This document shows, one piece after another, positions 60,206 through 64,000 of a DNA stretch of 64,000 nucleotides (position 1 is its first letter; every line of letters starts with the position of its first letter). The translations under genes and the position numbers were made by a program. A model generated the notes under the pieces. It did no database searches. It was not told where the DNA came from and was given only the letters and a program-made list of their open reading frames with translations. The stretch is from NCBI RefSeq assembly GCF_007097395.1, contig NZ_VKDC01000024.1, forward strand, positions 1-64,000, written 5' to 3'. This DNA comes from Fulvivirga sp. M361. Lineage in GTDB: Bacteria > Bacteroidota > Bacteroidia > Cytophagales > Cyclobacteriaceae.

Positions 60206-62071
60206 ATGAATGAAGCAACGATGGATTTAAAGAAAGACTACTCAGAAAGCGTGACTCATGAAGCACTTAAAGCCTGGGTAAAAGAAGCTGTCCAGCTTTG
60301 TCAACCGGACAATGTCTACTGGTGTGATGGATCGGAAGATGAGTATCAGACCTTATGTGGCATGCTGGTCGATAAAGGAACTTTTATAAAACTGAACGAA
60401 GAGAAAAGACCCAATAGTTTTGCATGTTTCTCTGATCCAAGTGATGTTGCTCGTGTGGAAGATAAGACCTTTATCTGTAGCAGGTTAAAGGAAGATGCAG
60501 GTCCTACCAACAATTGGATGGATCCAAAAGAAATGAAAAGTACACTAGGTGGCCTTTTTAAGGGGTGTATGAAAGGCCGTACTATGTATGTTATCCCATT
60601 TTGTATGGGGCCTCTGGGTTCGGATATTTCACAAATAGGCGTGGAAATATCAGATTCAGAGTATGTTGCGGTGAATATGAAGATCATGACCCGAATGGGC
60701 AAGAAAGTGATAGATCAACTAGGTTCCGAAGGTGATTTTGTAAAATGTTTACATACTGTAGGCGCACCTTTAACTCCCGGACAGGAGGATGCCAAATGGC
60801 CATGTAACCCGGATACAAAATATATTGTTCACTTTCCTGAGGAAAGGTCTATCATGTCCTATGGATCAGGATATGGAGGTAACGCTCTGTTAGGTAAAAA
60901 ATGTTTTGCTTTACGGATAGCTTCAGTAATGGCCAAAGAAGAAGGTTGGCTGGCAGAACATATGCTTATACTGGGAGCAAAAAATCCCGAAGGTGAAAAA
61001 ACTTATGTGGCGGCGGCTTTCCCAAGTGCTTGTGGAAAAACAAATTTTGCCATGCTTATTCCTCCTAAAGAAATGGGGGATTGGGAAATTACCACAGTGG
61101 GAGATGATATTGCCTGGATCAAACCCGGTGAAGATGGTCAACTTTACGCTATCAATCCTGAAGCCGGATACTTTGGTGTGGCTCCGGGTACCAATGATAA
61201 GACGAATCCAAATGCGATGAAAACCATAGAAAGGGATTCTATTTTTACTAACGTAGCTATTACTCCTGATGGCGATGTATGGTGGGAGGGAATGACGGAT
61301 GAAGTGCCGGACGGGTTAACAGATTGGCACGGTCAGCTATACGATCCTGCCAACGATAAACCTGCTGCTCACCCTAATGCCCGTTTTACTGCGCCTGCGG
61401 GAAATTGCCCCAGTATAGACGAGCAATGGGAAAGCCCCGGCGGAGTACCTATCAGTGCATTCATAGTAGGAGGAAGAAGAAGTACAGCTGTTCCACTCGT
61501 ATATCAGGCAGTTAACTGGAATTTTGGTGTGTATGCCGCTTCTACCATAGGTTCGGAAATGACTGCAGCTGCCTTTGGTGAGGTAGGAAAAGTACGGCGT
61601 GATCCTTTTGCTATGTTACCTTTCTGTGGATATCATATGGCGGATTACTTTAACCACTGGCTTCAGTTTGGAAGAAAACTCCCTAATCCACCTCGTATAT
61701 TTGTTGTGAACTGGTTCAGAAAAGATGAAAATGGCAAGTTCTTGTGGCCGGGGTTCGGAGAAAATATGAGAGTACTGAAGTGGGTGATTAACAGAGTGCA
61801 CGGAGAGAGCGGGGCGGTAGAAAGCCCTATTGGATGGATGCCTCGCTATGAAGATATTGACTGGAAAGGTCTTGACTTCACGCAGGAAGAATTCGAAGAG
61901 ATTATGACCATAGACCGGGAATCATGGAAGAGAGAAGTGTTAATGCATGAAGAGCTTTTTGAGCGAATGTATGATAAGCTTCCTAAAGAATTTTTCTTTA
62001 TGAGGGAATTGATGCTCTCAAGTTTGTGGAGGTCTCCAAAGAAATGGGGATTGGCGCCAGAGCGTGCTTAA
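60206..62071 (+). CDS. pckG: Phosphoenolpyruvate carboxykinase (GTP)
   Basis: The protein has 621 residues and is the GTP-type enzyme. Motifs include [40 protein letters not shown], the P-loop [47 protein letters not shown] and [20 protein letters not shown] with ENMRVL. All active-site segments are intact. It converts oxaloacetate to PEP in gluconeogenesis. It has its own promoter region (about 290 nt, divergent from the SRAP gene) and a strong terminator. Confidence 0.96.
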   Translation: MNEATMDLKKDYSESVTHEALKAWVKEAVQLCQPDNVYWCDGSEDEYQTLCGMLVDKGTFIKLNEEKRPNSFACFSDPSDVARVEDKTFICSRLKEDAGPTNNWMDPKEMKSTLGGLFKGCMKGRTMYVIPFCMGPLGSDISQIGVEISDSEYVAVNMKIMTRMGKKVIDQLGSEGDFVKCLHTVGAPLTPGQEDAKWPCNPDTKYIVHFPEERSIMSYGSGYGGNALLGKKCFALRIASVMAKEEGWLAEHMLILGAKNPEGEKTYVAAAFPSACGKTNFAMLIPPKEMGDWEITTVGDDIAWIKPGEDGQLYAINPEAGYFGVAPGTNDKTNPNAMKTIERDSIFTNVAITPDGDVWWEGMTDEVPDGLTDWHGQLYDPANDKPAAHPNARFTAPAGNCPSIDEQWESPGGVPISAFIVGGRRSTAVPLVYQAVNWNFGVYAASTIGSEMTAAAFGEVGKVRRDPFAMLPFCGYHMADYFNHWLQFGRKLPNPPRIFVVNWFRKDENGKFLWPGFGENMRVLKWVINRVHGESGAVESPIGWMPRYEDIDWKGLDFTQEEFEEIMTIDRESWKREVLMHEELFERMYDKLPKEFFFMRELMLSSLWRSPKKWGLAPERA

Positions 62072-62094
62072 AACTAATTATCTGGATGTTACTA

Positions 62095-62128
62095 AGCGGG
62101 AGGGCCTTAAGGTTCTCCCGCTTTTTTA
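62095..62128 (+). terminator. Strong rho-independent terminator after pckG
   Basis: AGCGGGAGGGCC (62095-62106) pairs with GGTTCTCCCGCT (62111-62122) over 12 bp with two G-U pairs and the loop TTAA, then TTTTTT. It is 23 nt past the pckG stop. Confidence 0.9.
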
Positions 62129-62157
62129 ATTTTAAAAGATTGTTGAAGCCAGAATAA

Positions 62158-63111
62158 TTAATCCTTTAAAGAACCTACAAAGTCCAGTGCCCTTTGCTCT
62201 GACCAGTAAAGTCCGTTTTTATTGATATTCGTGAATCCTACATGACCGCCGTAGTCAGGTGTTTCGAGGGTAACATAAGCATGAGACTTTAATTGCTCCT
62301 TAGGATAGCATTCTTCCGATAAAAACGGATCATTAACAGCATTAACAATCAGCGTAGGAAGTTGAATATTATCCAGATAGTATATGGAACTACAGCTTTG
62401 ATAGTAATGGATGGCGTTTTCAAAGCCATGTAGCGGGGCTGTGTAGTGATCGTCAAAATCTATCAATGTTTTGATGTTTTTTAGCGCATCAGTATTTAAA
62501 CTATCCGGCATCAGTAGTGCTTTGATTTTTACTTTGTTTTTCAGATTCTTCAAAAACCGTTGCGCATACATGAAATTGTTTCGCTTAGATATTTGCAGAC
62601 AGCTTTTATGGAGATCTAAAGGAACAGAGAATACCACCGCCGAAGCTATCTTCCGGTGAAACTGCTCACCTTGTTCTCCTAAATATTTTAAAGTGAGATT
62701 TCCCCCCAGGCTAAAACCTACTAAGTGGATTTTTGCATAACCTTTGTTTAACGCATGGTCAATGATCAAGCCCAGATCATCTGTTGCACCGCTGTGGTAA
62801 AAACGTAGCCGTTTATTCATTTCTTCACTACATCCACGATAATTCCATGCCATCACATCATACCCTTTCTTACTGAATGCCCGGGCCATACCTAATATAT
62901 ATGGCCTTGTTGAGTTCCCTTCCAGACCATGAGATAGAATGACCACCTCTTTGCTATCGGATTGATGCATGTCAATATCCAGGAAATCATCATCCGGAGT
63001 ATTAATTCGCTCTCTGAGCGTATAATCGAAGTCGCGAATTTTTCTAAAAAGCGCCGGAACGATCGTTTCCAGATGCGGGTGGAAATAAAAAAGTGGAGGC
63101 TTATAATGCAT
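62158..63111 (-). CDS. YheT-family alpha/beta hydrolase
   Basis: The protein has 317 residues. The start MHYKPPLFYFHPHLETIVPA is the YheT/EMB8 family mark. VVILSHGLEGNSTRPYILGM has the oxyanion His-Gly. The nucleophile elbow is LVGFSLGGNLTLKYLG (Ser near 135). The acid is Asp near 267 (VNAVNDPFLS) and the His is in DYGGHVGFTN. It should act on lipids or esters in the cytosol. It is convergent with pckG. Confidence 0.92.
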   Translation of the reverse strand: MHYKPPLFYFHPHLETIVPALFRKIRDFDYTLRERINTPDDDFLDIDMHQSDSKEVVILSHGLEGNSTRPYILGMARAFSKKGYDVMAWNYRGCSEEMNKRLRFYHSGATDDLGLIIDHALNKGYAKIHLVGFSLGGNLTLKYLGEQGEQFHRKIASAVVFSVPLDLHKSCLQISKRNNFMYAQRFLKNLKNKVKIKALLMPDSLNTDALKNIKTLIDFDDHYTAPLHGFENAIHYYQSCSSIYYLDNIQLPTLIVNAVNDPFLSEECYPKEQLKSHAYVTLETPDYGGHVGFTNINKNGLYWSEQRALDFVGSLKD

Positions 63112-63249
63112 ACATCAATAAAACCGTTGTCTGTAAATCAATGGTTAAAACACTGTATTTAATTGGATTAATGACCATTCAACATTTTTTTTCTCAAAAC
63201 GTCAACCATTGGTTTGACCGGTCGTCTTTACTTCAAATTAAAGATTTTT

Positions 63250-64000
63250 ATGAAACAAAAACTCAATCCTAAACATTTTAGATACCCCAAAAAGCACGCG
63301 CTGGGATTACTATTATTTTTTTTAGCAACTCAACTGGCTTTAAGTCAGCAGAAGTTCACCTTGAATGGTTATGTAAAAGATGCGGAAAATGGAGAAGAGC
63401 TAATTGGTGTAACAGTATATGTTAAAGAGCTCAAAACAGGAAGTGCTACTAACGTCTATGGCTTTTATGCATTGAGTTTGCCGGTTGGAGAATATAACAT
63501 AACCTACAGTTCCATTGGATACCAACCGGTAGTCCAAACCGTTTTGCTGAATGCTGATCTGGAAATGAATGTGGAATTACCTGTATTAATCACGCAAATG
63601 GATGAGATTGTGGTGACGGATAAAGCCATAGATGCCAATGTAACCGACATTAAAATGAGTCGCAATGAAATTAATGTAAAGCAGGTCAAGCGACTGCCTG
63701 CCCTGTTTGGTGAACCCGACATCATTAAAACGATTCAAATGCTACCCGGTGTGGCATCGGCAGGTGAAGGGACTTCCAGTTTCTTTGTACGTGGAGGTAG
63801 TGCGGATCAGAACCTGATATTAATTGATGAGGCGCCAATCTACGATCCGTCTCACCTGTTCGGTCTTTTTTCGGTCTTCAATGCTGATGTTATTAAAGAG
63901 TCGGAATTGTACAAAGGGGGTATTCCGTCCCGGTTTGGAGGGAGGCTGTCATCTATATTAGAAGTAAGAACCAAAGATGGGAACAATAAAAAATTTACAG
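63250..64000 (+). CDS. TonB-dependent receptor, 5' part (cut by the window end)
   Basis: From ATG at 63250, 250 complete codons are seen before the window ends, with no stop. Signal peptide ends LALSQ. A carboxypeptidase-like domain follows (YVKDAENGEELIGVTVYVKE, NVYGFYALSLPVGEYNITYS). The plug has FFVRGGSADQNLILIDEAPI then YDPSHLFGLFSVFNADVIKE and YKGGIPSRFGGRLSSILEVR. It belongs to the same broad group as the receptor at 44481, but similarity is limited to the fold. The remainder lies outside the window. Confidence 0.9.
   Translation, partial: MKQKLNPKHFRYPKKHALGLLLFFLATQLALSQQKFTLNGYVKDAENGEELIGVTVYVKELKTGSATNVYGFYALSLPVGEYNITYSSIGYQPVVQTVLLNADLEMNVELPVLITQMDEIVVTDKAIDANVTDIKMSRNEINVKQVKRLPALFGEPDIIKTIQMLPGVASAGEGTSSFFVRGGSADQNLILIDEAPIYDPSHLFGLFSVFNADVIKESELYKGGIPSRFGGRLSSILEVRTKDGNNKKFT

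Overview
The window looks like chromosome from a member of the Bacteroidota, most likely a marine or soil Cytophagales-type gliding-clade organism. The support is: many short-leader lipoproteins and signal peptides ending in AQ or SQ, two TonB-dependent receptors with an N-terminal carboxypeptidase-like domain, PD40/OmpA proteins, LytTR signalling, the long form of IspG, an internally complete hisGDCBHAFI operon with a bifunctional HisB, and GTP-dependent PEPCK. The species cannot be named from sequence alone.

Layout. (1) 1-16.4 kb is an accessory region. It opens with an IS110-family element (about 12-1328) whose non-coding left end can fold as a two-loop bridge RNA, and whose flanks match the predicted target guides. 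It continues with small cargo genes, almost all on the minus strand: lipoproteins, a subclass B1 metallo-beta-lactamase, a DHFR-like protein with an ECF sigma factor, an ankyrin/PD40 protein, DUF1684, DinB, GNAT, DinD, and a four-repeat lipoprotein. Several gene remnants lie between them, and a dispersed repeat family occurs five times, twice as copies of about 700 bp that flank dinD. (2) 16.4-28.2 kb is a conserved core: yebC, a bestrophin-like protein, a nitroreductase, the eight-gene his operon with a histidine-codon leader peptide and terminator (a classical attenuator), an M23 peptidase, and trhO. (3) 28.2-34.3 kb is a second accessory patch: hicAB, two pentapeptide-type membrane proteins, two copies of a structured leader with tandem terminators, an unrecognised duplicated-domain protein, a MITE/REP element, and a frameshifted gene. 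(4) 34.4-39.4 kb is a compact six-gene minus-strand operon: peptidoglycan-binding membrane protein, coiled coil, roadblock-like protein, Rab-like GTPase, hybrid histidine kinase, and LytTR regulator. This is the most interesting candidate system in the window. (5) 39.6-64 kb is mostly housekeeping and envelope genes: TPR/zinc protein, ACMSD-like decarboxylase, yidD, cysS, a TonB receptor/TPR/HTH/membrane operon with two matching palindromic operators, ribE, PAP2, hemF, ispG, an OmpA/PD40 protein, a frameshifted lipoprotein remnant, an acidic/basic-tailed lipoprotein, TPR, a SRAP protein lacking its catalytic residues, pckG with a strong terminator, a YheT hydrolase, and the 5' part of a second TonB receptor that runs off the window.

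How the parts work together. The his operon is a complete route from PRPP/ATP to histidinol and is probably tuned by histidyl-tRNA charging. The GTPase operon combines a cell-wall anchor, a coiled coil, a GTPase with a probable roadblock partner, and a phosphorelay with a DNA-binding output. It therefore reads as an envelope-positioned switch. In the two accessory patches, single genes repeatedly sit between direct repeats or beside palindromic elements, which suggests capture and turnover by recombination.
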